From the NCBI GenBank assembly GCA_025642075.2, contig JAODUO010000180.1, forward strand, positions 506,501-570,500: a stretch of 64,000 bases of DNA. Direction: 5' to 3'. A model generated the notes under the pieces. The model saw only the letters and a program-made list of their open reading frames with translations. It was not told where the DNA came from and made no database searches. The position numbers were made by a program, and so were the translations under genes. Shown piece by piece: positions 23,031 through 32,655 of the stretch (the stretch's first letter is position 1; each line of letters begins with the position of its first letter). The DNA is from Ridgeia piscesae. Taxonomy: Eukaryota; Annelida; Polychaeta; Sabellida; Siboglinidae.

Positions 23031-24276
23031 CTGAAACATAGATATCTCATGGAGCACGGACATTGGGATCATCTGAAACATAGATATCTCATGGAGCACG
23101 GACATTGGGATCATCTGAAACATAGATATCTCATGGAGCATGGACACTTTGGGATCATCTGAAACACAGATATTTACAGGGGCACGGACACTTTGGGATC
23201 ATCTGAAACATAGATATCTCATGGAGCATGGACATTGGGATCATCTGAAACATAGATATCTCATGGAGCACGGACACTGGGATCATCTGAAACATAGATA
23301 TCTCATGGAGCACAGACACTGGGATCATCTGAAACACAGATATCTCACAGAGCACGGACATTGGGATCATCTGAAACATAGATATCTCATGGAGCATGGA
23401 CATTGGGATCATCTGAAACATAGATATCTCTTGGAGCACGGACATTGGGATCATCGGAAACATAGATATCTCATGGAGCACGGACACTGGGATCATCTGA
23501 AACATAGATATCTCACAGAGCACAGACACTGGGATCATCTGAAACATAGATATCTCACAGAGCACAGACACTGGGATCATCTAAAACATAGATATCTCAC
23601 AGAGCACAGACACTGGGATCGTCTGAAACATAGATATCTCACAGAGCATGGACATTGGGATCATCTGAAATACAGAGCATGGACACTGGAGTCATCTGAA
23701 ACATAGATATCTCATGGAGCACGGACACTGGAGTCATCTGAAACATAGATATCTCATGGAGCACGGACACTGGAGTCATCTGAAACATAGATATCTCATG
23801 GAGCACGGACACTAGAATCATCTGAAACATAGATATCACATGGAGCACGGACACTGGAGTCATCTGAAACATAGATATCTCATGGAGCACGGACACTGGA
23901 GTCATCTGAAACATAGATCTCATGGAGCACGGACACTGGAGTCATCTGAAACATAGATATCTCATGGAGCACGGACACTGGAGTCATCTGAAACATAGAT
24001 ATCTCTTGGAACACGGACACTGGGGTCATCTGAAACACAGATATCTCATGGAACACGGACACTGGGGTCATCTGAAACACAGATATCTCATGGAACACGG
24101 ACACTGGGGTCATCTGAAACATATATATCTCATGGAGCACGGACACTGGGGTCATCTGAAACATAGATATCTCATGGAGCACGGACACTGGGGTCATCTG
24201 AAACATAGATATCTCATGGAGCACGGACACTGGGGTCATCTGAAACATAGATATCTCATGGAGCACTGACATTGGG
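23031..24276 (-). repeat. 42-bp minisatellite made of copies of the exon 21 3' splice site
   Basis: About 29 tandem units. Each has 20 nt equal or close to the start of exon 21 (ATGATCCCAATGTCCGTGCT on the minus strand) and 22 nt of intron end (CCATGAGATATCTATGTTTC plus AG). Subfamilies differ at ATGATCCCAATG, ATGATCCCAGTG, ATGACTCCAGTG and ATGACCCCAGTG, and cluster along the array. Two units near 23115-23201 are 44 nt and one near 23903 is 39 nt; one near 23662-23692 is short. A unit near 23451 has lost its AG (CCG). The array fills about 72% of the intron. Its repeated Met-Pro-Ser-Val-Leu-His reading frame is an artefact unless an upstream acceptor is used. Confidence 0.97.
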
Positions 24277-24750
24277 ATTATCCCTGTAATATGATGCAGA
24301 TACAAAGACAGCTGTAATCTGGATGACAGAGATGGAGAAAAAAATCAAAAATGAATCCAAATATGATTGTAATCAAACTAGGATGTGTTTGTTTGTTGTG
24401 TGTTTTTGGTTGTGCTAAATGTTTATTTTCCTACATGGTTTGTATCTCAAAAGAAAAATAAGACCTATATTTTTTTTAAATCCTCACTGGTTTAACGTTC
24501 TTGCCAGTCTATGGGCAAATACGATATGTTGGATATACATAAACTGATTGTGTGCAAAGTTACACATTTTCTTCCCTTGTTCCGAGGTTCAGCAATCAGT
24601 TGGAGATGCCTTACATTGTTTGCATTTTTTAAATGTAAACATTTACACCATGACAATCATCATGTACAAATACATCTGGATCACCATCTTCAGTATATGG
24701 GACAAGGCCATTTTTGCTGGTAATATTAAAAGATGCAGAACTGTCCTTAC

Positions 24751-24823
24751 CTTGAGTACTGAGGAGAAGAATCCAGACAGTCCGACCATAATGAACACAA
24801 GCACTCCCGTCACACGCTGCTCC
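24751..24823 (-). CDS. SLC4A7/8/10-like: SLC4 exon 20
   Basis: Phase 2 in, phase 0 out. It encodes EQRVTGVLVFIMVGLSGFFS followed by SVLK. 'REQRVTG' and the following membrane helix are strongly conserved in SLC4. Acceptor GTGTGTCCAG, donor AAG|GTAAGG. Confidence 0.96.
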
Positions 24824-24872
24824 CTGGACACACAACAACACACTGCTCGGTGCGAACACTCAACAAACTGAC

Positions 24873-25058
24873 ACAGTTCATCACATGTCCCTGTCTACAC
24901 ATAAACAAACTGAAACAGTTCATCACATGTCCCGTCTACACATAAACAAACTGAAACAGTTCATCACATGTCCCGTCTAAATCAAACGAAACAGCATCAT
25001 GCCGCCTACACATAAACAAACTGAAACAGTTCATCACATGTCCCGTCTACACATAAAC
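24873..25058. repeat. About 41-bp tandem repeat near the exon 20 acceptor, about 4.5 copies
   Basis: Units contain 'cataaacaaactgaaacag' and 'ttcatcacatgtcccgtcta'; one copy near 24980 is diverged. On the minus strand each unit holds two acceptor-like strings, AACTGTTTCAG and TTTATGTGTAG. The array ends about 50 nt upstream of the real acceptor. Confidence 0.85.
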
Positions 25059-25361
25059 AAGACTACACAGTCTGCACTGGCCAGGTGTACTAAAGAAATC
25101 AAATTTGAACCATCCTCCCTGTTTCTACATAACCATAATGCAATTATCCAATCCAATCTAACATTGTTATTTAAAATAACAAAATTAAACAGTGCTTTGC
25201 AAATCTTTTGCATGTCAACACAATGATAATTTCCAGAAGATTGCCACAGTGATGTGAATTTCCAAGAAAACAGAAGTTGATGAATTTCTCCAACTTTATC
25301 TAGACGGGCGTTTTCAAGAAGTATTCTTAAAGAAATACAATTACTTAAAATGACAATGTAT

Positions 25362-25407
25362 TTGTGTGTGTGTGTGTGTGTGTGCGTGCGTGCGTGCATG
25401 TGTGTGA
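25362..25407. repeat. (TG)n/(CGTG)n microsatellite
   Basis: Alternating TG followed by TGCG units in the intron between exons 19 and 20, about 85 nt after the exon 19 donor on the minus strand. Confidence 0.95.
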
Positions 25408-25486
25408 ATGTTTGCTTATTTTAAAAACCAATATGACAATCATCTTAGAACAGTTTTAACTAGTTGTCAGTTGTCACACAACTCAC

Positions 25487-25665
25487 CGTATTCCAAGGAA
25501 CTTTGGCCTCTCTCCAGGTGCAGACGATTCTGATTCACGGGTCAAGCTGCGGACGTGGTTGATGGACAGCACTGTGGCTGCCACGAACCATGGCGTGCCC
25601 AGCACAGAACATATCCCTATCTGTAGTGAGATGAGCAGCAGGTCGAGATGGTAGCCACCACCTTT
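25487..25665 (-). CDS. SLC4A7/8/10-like: SLC4 exon 19
   Basis: Phase 0 in, phase 2 out. It encodes KGGGYHLDLLLISLQIGICS through LGTPWFVAATVLSINHVRSL to SAPGERPKFLGIR. 'GYHLDL', 'PWFVAATVLSI.HV.SL' and 'SAPGE.PKFLG(I/V)REQR' are among the best-conserved SLC4 blocks, covering two membrane helices and the connecting loop. Confidence 0.98.
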
Positions 25666-26360
25666 CTGTCAAACACACACACAATATACATATCTCACTG
25701 GGCTACATGGCTTGTAAATATCTTAAATATTGTGTTATTCAGTTTACGCTGACAGACTTGTTCAACTGAACACCATCACTTCGTGTGGCTGGACCCCAGT
25801 TATTGAATGCACTGCCCATTTCTATCAAGTGTGGCAGACATTTGTCAGCATTAAGAAAAACACAAAAAACTCACATATTCATAGAACATTACTGCTGACA
25901 TTTTTTATATGCCATCACATTTGAGGACATTTGACTAAATGCCTTACTCTTACAGATATTTATTTTTTATTGTGTGCATTATTTATGCATGCATGCAGTA
26001 AGTGGCTTGCATGTAAATAGAGTAATAATTAGTATACATTTTTACTTATATAATTTTATTTACAGTGTTTAATTAAGTACCCCCGTAATAAACAAAACTT
26101 AAGACTAATTTAACGTGTTCCCCATTTTTATCTGAACATTACTTTTACAGCGTTTATACCACCCACTGAGAAGCTGGATGGTTATTGTACAGCGCGTTGA
26201 GCATAGTGGATATTGTACTTTATAAATATTATTATTATCTAAGTTTCTCTGGGAAGCGTTGAGCTCATTGCAACTAATGGCCGCAGTACACTGTAGTTTG
26301 GCTGTGGCACAACTACAATTATAATGCCCGACTTTCGTCAAGCAAACAAACAGCAGTTAC

Positions 26361-26519
26361 CCTGAGCTTGTTTTCCTTCCGGTTCACAATGACAGCAGTG
26401 ATCTGTTGATCCATGAAGATGAGGATCGTTGCAAGGATCGCTGGGAGTATTGTTGCTGGGATCACCCAGACAGGGATGTCAAATGGGTTTACGACCCAGC
26501 CTCGCGTTGGCAATGTCGG
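26361..26519 (-). CDS. SLC4A7/8/10-like: SLC4 exon 18
   Basis: Phase 0 on both sides. It encodes [20 protein letters not shown] then [20 protein letters not shown] and LR. 'RGW.(V/I)(N/P)P', '[17 protein letters not shown]' and 'NRKE.KL' are SLC4 hallmarks. The acidic DQQ region forms part of the transport-domain core. Donor AGG|GTAACT is slightly weak. Confidence 0.98.
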
Positions 26520-27219
26520 CTGAAGACAATGACATGATGACGACAATGACAACATTAAACAGCACCAGGAACAGTAGATAAGTGGGCTGTGTATAACATT
26601 CTTCTTTCTTGTCTTATTAACAACTGTTGCTGCTAAGTAGTGATTGACTCGTTCTCTTAAAGAGTGGCTAAATGTGAGGGTTTGTTAATGGAATTATAAA
26701 ATAACATATAAACTTACTAAATATATGAAACGTTCCCTGTTTAGAAAACAAAATAGTTCATAGCATCACTGCAGTGAGGTTAATAGATAAATTACCTGAC
26801 TTTTCTGCAATTGACAAACAGTTCTTGCTGCATGAGAAAAGTGTTTTCACAAATCAAAGAATGGTTTGGAAGAACACAACTGTGGGTCAAATTCAGGTCA
26901 CCAGGTGTCTCTGTAAATATCACCTCCTTGCATGAGCTGCAGTTACAATAGAGAATGACAGACAGTTGATAGTGTTACATTAAATAAAACAAATATAGAC
27001 AATTTCAATATATCAGGGGTATAAAACAGTTTGTTTGTATACTAACTATTTTGTGTATTTGTTATTTGAAACATCAACACAACCAAATGTTTTTGTAATG
27101 ACATCTCATCTGACTGGTTGACCTGTCAAGTGAGAAAAAAGTACAACTCTGTGTCTGCAGGGTTTCCACCTTGGGGGATATGAATATCACCCCTGGTTAG
27201 GGACATGCTGGGTGCTTAC

Positions 27220-27333
27220 ACGGAATTCCTCTGGTACTGTGAGTGTGGGAGTGCGGATGCCGACCAGAGCGTGCAGCAACACCATCAACAGGATGGCCAG
27301 CGTCACAGCAAAGTCACTCACAATGCCACGGAT
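27220..27333 (-). CDS. SLC4A7/8/10-like: SLC4 exon 17
   Basis: Phase 0 on both sides. It encodes IRGIVSDFAVTLAILLMVLL then HALVGIRTPTLTVPEEFR. 'SDFA..L.I...V..D.L(I/V)G..TP.L.VP..F' is the family pattern, with His in place of the usual Asp in the helix end (LLHALVG). Clean TTTTCAG acceptor and GTAAGC donor. Confidence 0.97.
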
Positions 27334-27831
27334 CTGAAAACATCAACACATCTGTCTTTATTCTTCAACTGGGACGTGTTGATAAATACAGTCTATGTAG
27401 AAATGAAACCATTTCAGGTAATCATATATTGGAGATTTTGACACTGAATTATGCCAAAACAATGGAGGAAAGTTAAGTTGCAATTCATTCGATAAGCACA
27501 GGGCATGTTATCGAGGTGGGGAACCAAACAAAAATTAAAAGTTTGAACTGAAAAATCTAACACATGCTGCAATTACTGTGCTAAGACCATTCATGCATAA
27601 ATGTCCACCACTGCCTATAGCCAGGTACTCATCCATACAACTGAGTAAATTGAAGCAATGTGGATGGCATAAACTAAAATTATAAACATTAAAATAATTT
27701 GTTTTGTAAATAACGTACTTACCTATCCATTTCCATGATGGTGTTATGTGTTGCCTAAGATAAGGGGACCAGAATTTGTTATTTTGTATCCTAAATATGA
27801 GCTTATACAAGACTGAGTTGATCATCCTTTG

Positions 27832-27867
27832 CCCCCTCCCCGTCCCCGTCCCCCCGTCCCCGTCCCC
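27832..27867 (-). other. G-quadruplex motif on the sense strand of an SLC4 intron
   Basis: On the minus strand six runs of four to six G are separated by only one or two bases (GGGGACGGGGACGGGGGG and onward). This is the sense strand of the SLC4 transcript, about 500 nt upstream of exon 17. Folding is predicted from sequence only. Confidence 0.7.
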
Positions 27868-28451
27868 GATATCACTGAGTCTCCCCACCCCAGTCCACAA
27901 TGCACTGTTTTATTACATGCGATGTGCTTTGAAGTAGTTTTATTTGATATTTGTTTTATGTTGCAAAATTTATTCCTAACTAACTGGTGATCAAAAAATG
28001 TACCTAGTTAACACTAACTTGTTATGCCGATTCACAGTAATGTGTAACCTTCAGGGCAAAGGCATTTCGGACATACGTGAACTGTATATATTCCTATATG
28101 CCTAATATTTCAGATGCCTACACATTACACATATTGTTTGTTATGTATGGGTAATGTGTTGCCAGAGATGTTTAGGATGATCTACACAAGCATCTGTTTG
28201 ACAAATTCAATGTTGTAATACCCACTGTGGTTTGTTTGTAATGGCGAAATCGTATCATAAATCTATAGACACTCGATGGAACATCACTTGTAGTTGTTGT
28301 GCCCAAGGGGGGACAGGTGTCAGGTCTCATGCAAGGCCACCCACATGAACTGGCCGCCGTCCACGTCGCAGTCTTCTGTAAACAACGTCACTGTGATCTC
28401 GCAATCTGTGTCTTCTCTAGCAAAACACCTAGAGGATTATATCCTTGAACG

Positions 28452-28566
28452 TCTGTTGAACTCTGAGGTTATCAACTGATCTGTTGAACTCTTGAGGTTA
28501 TCAACTGATCTGTTGAATTCTGAGGTTATCAACTGATCTGTTGAACTCTGCGATTATCAACTGATC
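28452..28566. repeat. 29-bp tandem repeat, 4 copies
   Basis: Units contain 'ctgttgaactctgaggtta' and 'tcaactgat', with single-base changes. They lie in the intron between exons 16 and 17, more than 1 kb from the nearest exon. Confidence 0.9.
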
Positions 28567-30127
28567 ATCAACAGTTGCCATTATCAATGGAATTATCATC
28601 ACTGATGGTTGCCCTTATCAAATTATTTTACTGTCATCGAAATTTTACATCACTGATTGAGTCATCATCTTTGACACTGTAGACAAACTCAGTGTCATCG
28701 TACAAGACTGCCTTTAGTGTGTAGCATTTTGATGTCTACTTAGTGATTTCTCATTGCAATTGATTTTCTCTAGCGACTGTCAATAGTGTACTAATTTGTT
28801 GTCCATTTAAATGAAATGATTTTGCACCATAATTGGCCATAAAGGGTCTCAAGTTGTCTTGGAGTAACCCCTTTCCTGGGTGCCTCTCTCGTGTGCACTC
28901 AGGATAGCCTGCTCTCAATTTGTCAGTCGGTGCTAAGTTTAAGGTACAGGGTCATCACATTTGTGATGTCCACTATCATTGACCAGCCCTTCCTGGGTTG
29001 TCGTTGGTGGGTTCAACATCGCCTCACCTGGGCGTGTCAACATCCGTATGTGAGCATTCTGTGTGCTGCTGTCACCGCCCCACGCGTGACAACTGTGTCA
29101 CTCGCCAGTGGACAGGAGCATGGTGTCAGGCACGCGGACCTAACTCCCACTGGTTGTGTCCAGTCCCACTCGCTGTGGTCAGTGATGGGTTGTGACCGTC
29201 TGCTGGTGAATGTAACTTGTTGTCTGTTAGAGCAGGTGGCTGGTGAGAAGCACCCACACGATGTAGTAGAGGTCACTGATTACTATGTTACATGTCGACT
29301 TGGCTAGTTTTCTATGTGTAGACTAAGCTCTAATAACCAAAGCATTCACAACTAAACAGCTATCCTGATGCACAGTATTACATGCCCATGAAAATTACAG
29401 TTATGTGGATTACTCCTCGCTAACCAAATATACTGTTGGTTTATGTAGTGGCATGTATTACTGCCAATGGAAATACATGCTAATGTAACACCAGCACTGT
29501 ATCTAAATCCTGTGTCCAGGTGTTGACATTTCATGTTGTCAACTCCTTGTTTGATGGCTTCTATGCCAGCCCAAAGGACTGACCATTGTAAGAACAGACA
29601 CTGATATATCCAGAGACTCCAAGTGGTATCGCAAGATTTAAACCAATTCCATCTATCAGATCAAATTTAGTATGTCGTGACATGTAAACAACACACCAAT
29701 AGCACAAACTTACAAATATATTACTGCGAAGGAATGCACTTTATAATAAGAAAGTCCTTCCATGCTGACCACATGAAGGAACTTTGTATATATGACAAAA
29801 CATGTAAAATGTTACAAATATACTAGTTAAGAATATATTTAAAAGGACACTGGAAATATATTGGTGAATTCAGTGGTACTGAGGTCATCTCAAGTCTTGC
29901 AGGAATACTACATAATATGTTGTGGAGCTTTCAGTTTATGCAACACATAACCCAATTATAGAAATGGACAAGGTACATTTGTTACATAACAAAGCTGCCC
30001 ACGGTTCAAAATAGCGCCAAACAAACTAAATGTAATATGGGTTGTTACAAATTCAATCAAAATGTAATGTAAACAAATATGGATCATAACCAATGAGGCG
30101 TGGCTGAATCATTTTCTGCAGACATAC

Positions 30128-30372
30128 CCTGGTGGTGAAGAAGCGCATCGTCTTGAACTCCTTGAGGGAGAGAGAGATGAGGAAAGTTCCCAGGAAGAGG
30201 AGGCAGGAGAAGAAGAAGACGTCAGGGACGTAGTGTGGCGTGTCACAGCCAATGTCGACAAAGTCACCTCCCATAGTCTCGCACTGCTCCGTCGACAGCG
30301 CCGTCCAGTTGAATGTACCATTGCTGCCGTATGACTGGTTGACACCAGACATTGTCACCATTTGGTCAAATC
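30128..30372 (-). CDS. SLC4A7/8/10-like: SLC4 exon 16
   Basis: Phase 1 in, phase 0 out. It encodes an extracellular loop (GFDQMVTMSGVNQSYGSNGT then FNWTALSTEQCETMGGDFVD) and the next helix (YVPDVFFFSCLLFLGTFLIS) and ends EFKTMRFFTTR. Sequons NQS, NGT and NWT and paired loop cysteines fit the glycosylated third extracellular loop. The 'PDV.F.S' motif resembles electroneutral members rather than PDITLMS of NBCe. Confidence 0.97.
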
Positions 30373-30930
30373 CTGCAGAAACTTGCACTGTCTAGTTTAA
30401 ACTGTCCAACATGTTCCATAAAGGATGCATAGACAATTTTATTCACACTGGTAAATTTATGTAATATCAAGTAAACAATTATTAAGCCATCAGTGCCTGA
30501 TGGAATGATTTTCTTAATATGCCAAAATTGGTTGACATATTCATACGATTTAGCTAACAACAATATCATTTACTAGTTGCCATTTCTTTTGGCATTTAAC
30601 AGAAAAAAGTTTCATTAGCAAGTGTTAAAATTTAGAAACATTGATGAATTATGTAACTAAATACCGACACACATATTTTGGTTCAGCACACCAAATGAAA
30701 ACTGACATACTCTTAAGCTACATAGCGCAAATTAGTTTCAGCCAATTAAAGAACACTATAGTTATATGGCGGTTTTGAAAAGTTTGAATTGTTTGGTGAA
30801 TGGTGAAAGCAAATTTCCCTTGGATACAGCATGAAAATGTAAGAGGGTTTTGAAAAGCTTGAAATGCCTGATGAAGGCAAATTTCTCTTGGATGCCGCAT
30901 GAATATGTATGAGAAGATGGTGAGGCTTGC

Positions 30931-31223
30931 CTGCCGTCGAATCGTTGCCCGTGCCGTTGCCCGATGGGGCTCGACACTCACATGTGTAGTCGAGAAGCTG
31001 CCCGTGGTGGCTGTTGAAGGGGTAGTGGTTGTTGATGTGTAGCAGCTTCTTGAAGGCCTCCACAATGAAGATGAGTGCGATGAGCGTCGCGAAGCTCTCC
31101 TCCGTGAAGCGCGTGATGTAACGCACGAGAGCACTCAGATCAAAGGCAACCATCAACAGCAGAATGACACAGATCCACAAGCCAATCCAACACCGCACGG
31201 ACAGGTAGGACAAGTTGTACTCT
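30931..31223 (-). CDS. SLC4A7/8/10-like: SLC4 exon 15
   Basis: Phase 2 in, phase 1 out. It encodes EYNLSYLSVRCWIGLWICVI through ALVRYITRFTEESFATLIAL to VEAFKKLLHINNHYPFNSHH and an Asn/Gly/Ser loop with NGT and NDS sequons. 'ITRFTEE.F..LI...FI.EA..KL' is diagnostic for SLC4. The donor is GC, not GT (AG|GCAAGC), the usual non-canonical form; no in-phase GT alternative was seen. Confidence 0.97.
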
Positions 31224-31978
31224 CTGCACGAATCAAACCACATCAACAAGTAAAACATCCATGTAGTATTTTACTCTGGATCAAATGGCTGCTACTGTAC
31301 CGACATGTGGTTTGGGACTTGTGGTTATTGGTAATACACTGTACAAGATTACTTCAAAATAACCACAGCAGACAGACGGCAGGTTCTACTTATGTGATAT
31401 GACTGCCAAGATATCACCTACCGAACTGTACAGTTCTGATAACCACAGTAGCACCAACATATGTGATGTGTTCTATCGAAATGAGTCGTATGTCACCAAA
31501 CTTGATTTCGAGATAACACTGCATGCAACGATGAATTTCGACGATTTTGACTTTTTGTTACCAAAGTATACTTTGGTATCTTTTTTGTCAATTGGCAATG
31601 CTTATTTCTCGTTTATATTATTATTTAGTACATTTTATAGCCTTTTTAGACACACTACGTAACATTTCATGCATGAATTTTGTAAAACAGAACCGATAAA
31701 TCGCACTAGTTCATGTCGCATTCTTCGAGGTTTCCCTCTATGCATGGCGGACTTATTTGGTACTATAGGAAAGCCCTGGACACCCTCTTTCGGATTATTG
31801 TAGTAGAAATCCCCACTGACGTCAGTGTAAGCCAATAGCAGCGTTTAATGCCTATCTGTGAACAAACATCACTAGACGCCATTTCTCTATGAAATTTGCC
31901 ATTTTCATAGAGAATTTGTAAACACAACTAAAACACTGTTTTGAAGTGAAAATGAACTGTATTTAAAAGTGCACTTAC

Positions 31979-32112
31979 ATAGAGACCCGATACACAATGG
32001 TCTCAAAGACAAGGACCGGTCCTGTGGAGCCGATGATGGTGAGAGGTTGGCCAGCAAACATGTGGTACGAGATACCACAGACTGCACCAGACATCAGACT
32101 CTCCATGGCGGC
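31979..32112 (-). CDS. SLC4A7/8/10-like: SLC4 exon 14
   Basis: Phase 0 in, phase 2 out. It encodes AAMESLMSGAVCGISYHMFA then GQPLTIIGSTGPVLVFETIV and YRVS. 'FAGQPLTI(L/I)(G/S)STGPVLVFE' lies in the membrane core, where substrate is coordinated. Acceptor TGTTTCAG, donor GTAAGT. Confidence 0.98.
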
Positions 32113-32478
32113 CTGAAACAACACAAGCCCAACTTGTTCTCTCCATCAACGGCAGCCATGTCTGGTGTGAAATAGGTCTTTCATGCAAACTACACATCAT
32201 CATATACTAATGTAATTCTGGTTTATCAATTAACGCCTGAACAACTTAGAATAGGGTAAACAAAACTAGAAAATCCCATAGTTCAAATAGCATCAATATG
32301 CATTAGTTCCAGGTTTATTCACCAGTCAGCACCACTGAACCAATTGGTTTGTTTGCAAAACATACTGACCACCAAACTACCACTCACACCAGTACTATAC
32401 ATCAGCCCATTTATTGTTTGGACTTTGTTAACTAATGTTGCTGAGTGTTGATTCTCAGCGGAGGTGTACTAGACTTAC

Positions 32479-32653
32479 GATGTTGTTGTCAGTGGCATCT
32501 CCCAGCAGGCCGCCGAAGGTGACGATGGGAGCGAGGCAGGCGAAGTACATGAAGAAGAGGGATGCGAGGCACTGGGGGTGGAGGGCGTCTGTGTAGTCAC
32601 TCAGGTACCAGGGCACCTTCCGCTTCACGTCCGCTATCAACCCTCCAAACAAC
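32479..32653 (-). CDS. SLC4A7/8/10-like: SLC4 exon 13 (first membrane helix)
   Basis: Phase 2 in, phase 0 out. It encodes RLFGGLIADVKRKVPWYLSD, then YTDALHPQCLASLFFMYFAC and LAPIVTFGGLLGDATDNNI. 'GR(L/F)FGGL..D.KRK.P...SD' and 'ITFGGLLG(D/E)AT' mark the entry into the transmembrane domain. Its acceptor is TGCAG directly joined to the 27-bp array. Confidence 0.98.
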
Positions 32654-32655
32654 CT

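Noticed and set aside
22740..24305. Open frames with repeated [10 protein letters not shown] or [10 protein letters not shown] peptides as repeat proteins
   Set aside because: Same cause: the 42-bp unit is a multiple of three. Only the minus-strand frame at 22785-23030 is a real exon.
28891..29307. 138-residue + strand open frame (and antisense partners)
   Set aside because: No recognisable motif; lies in an SLC4 intron, with competing frames on both strands over the same bases.
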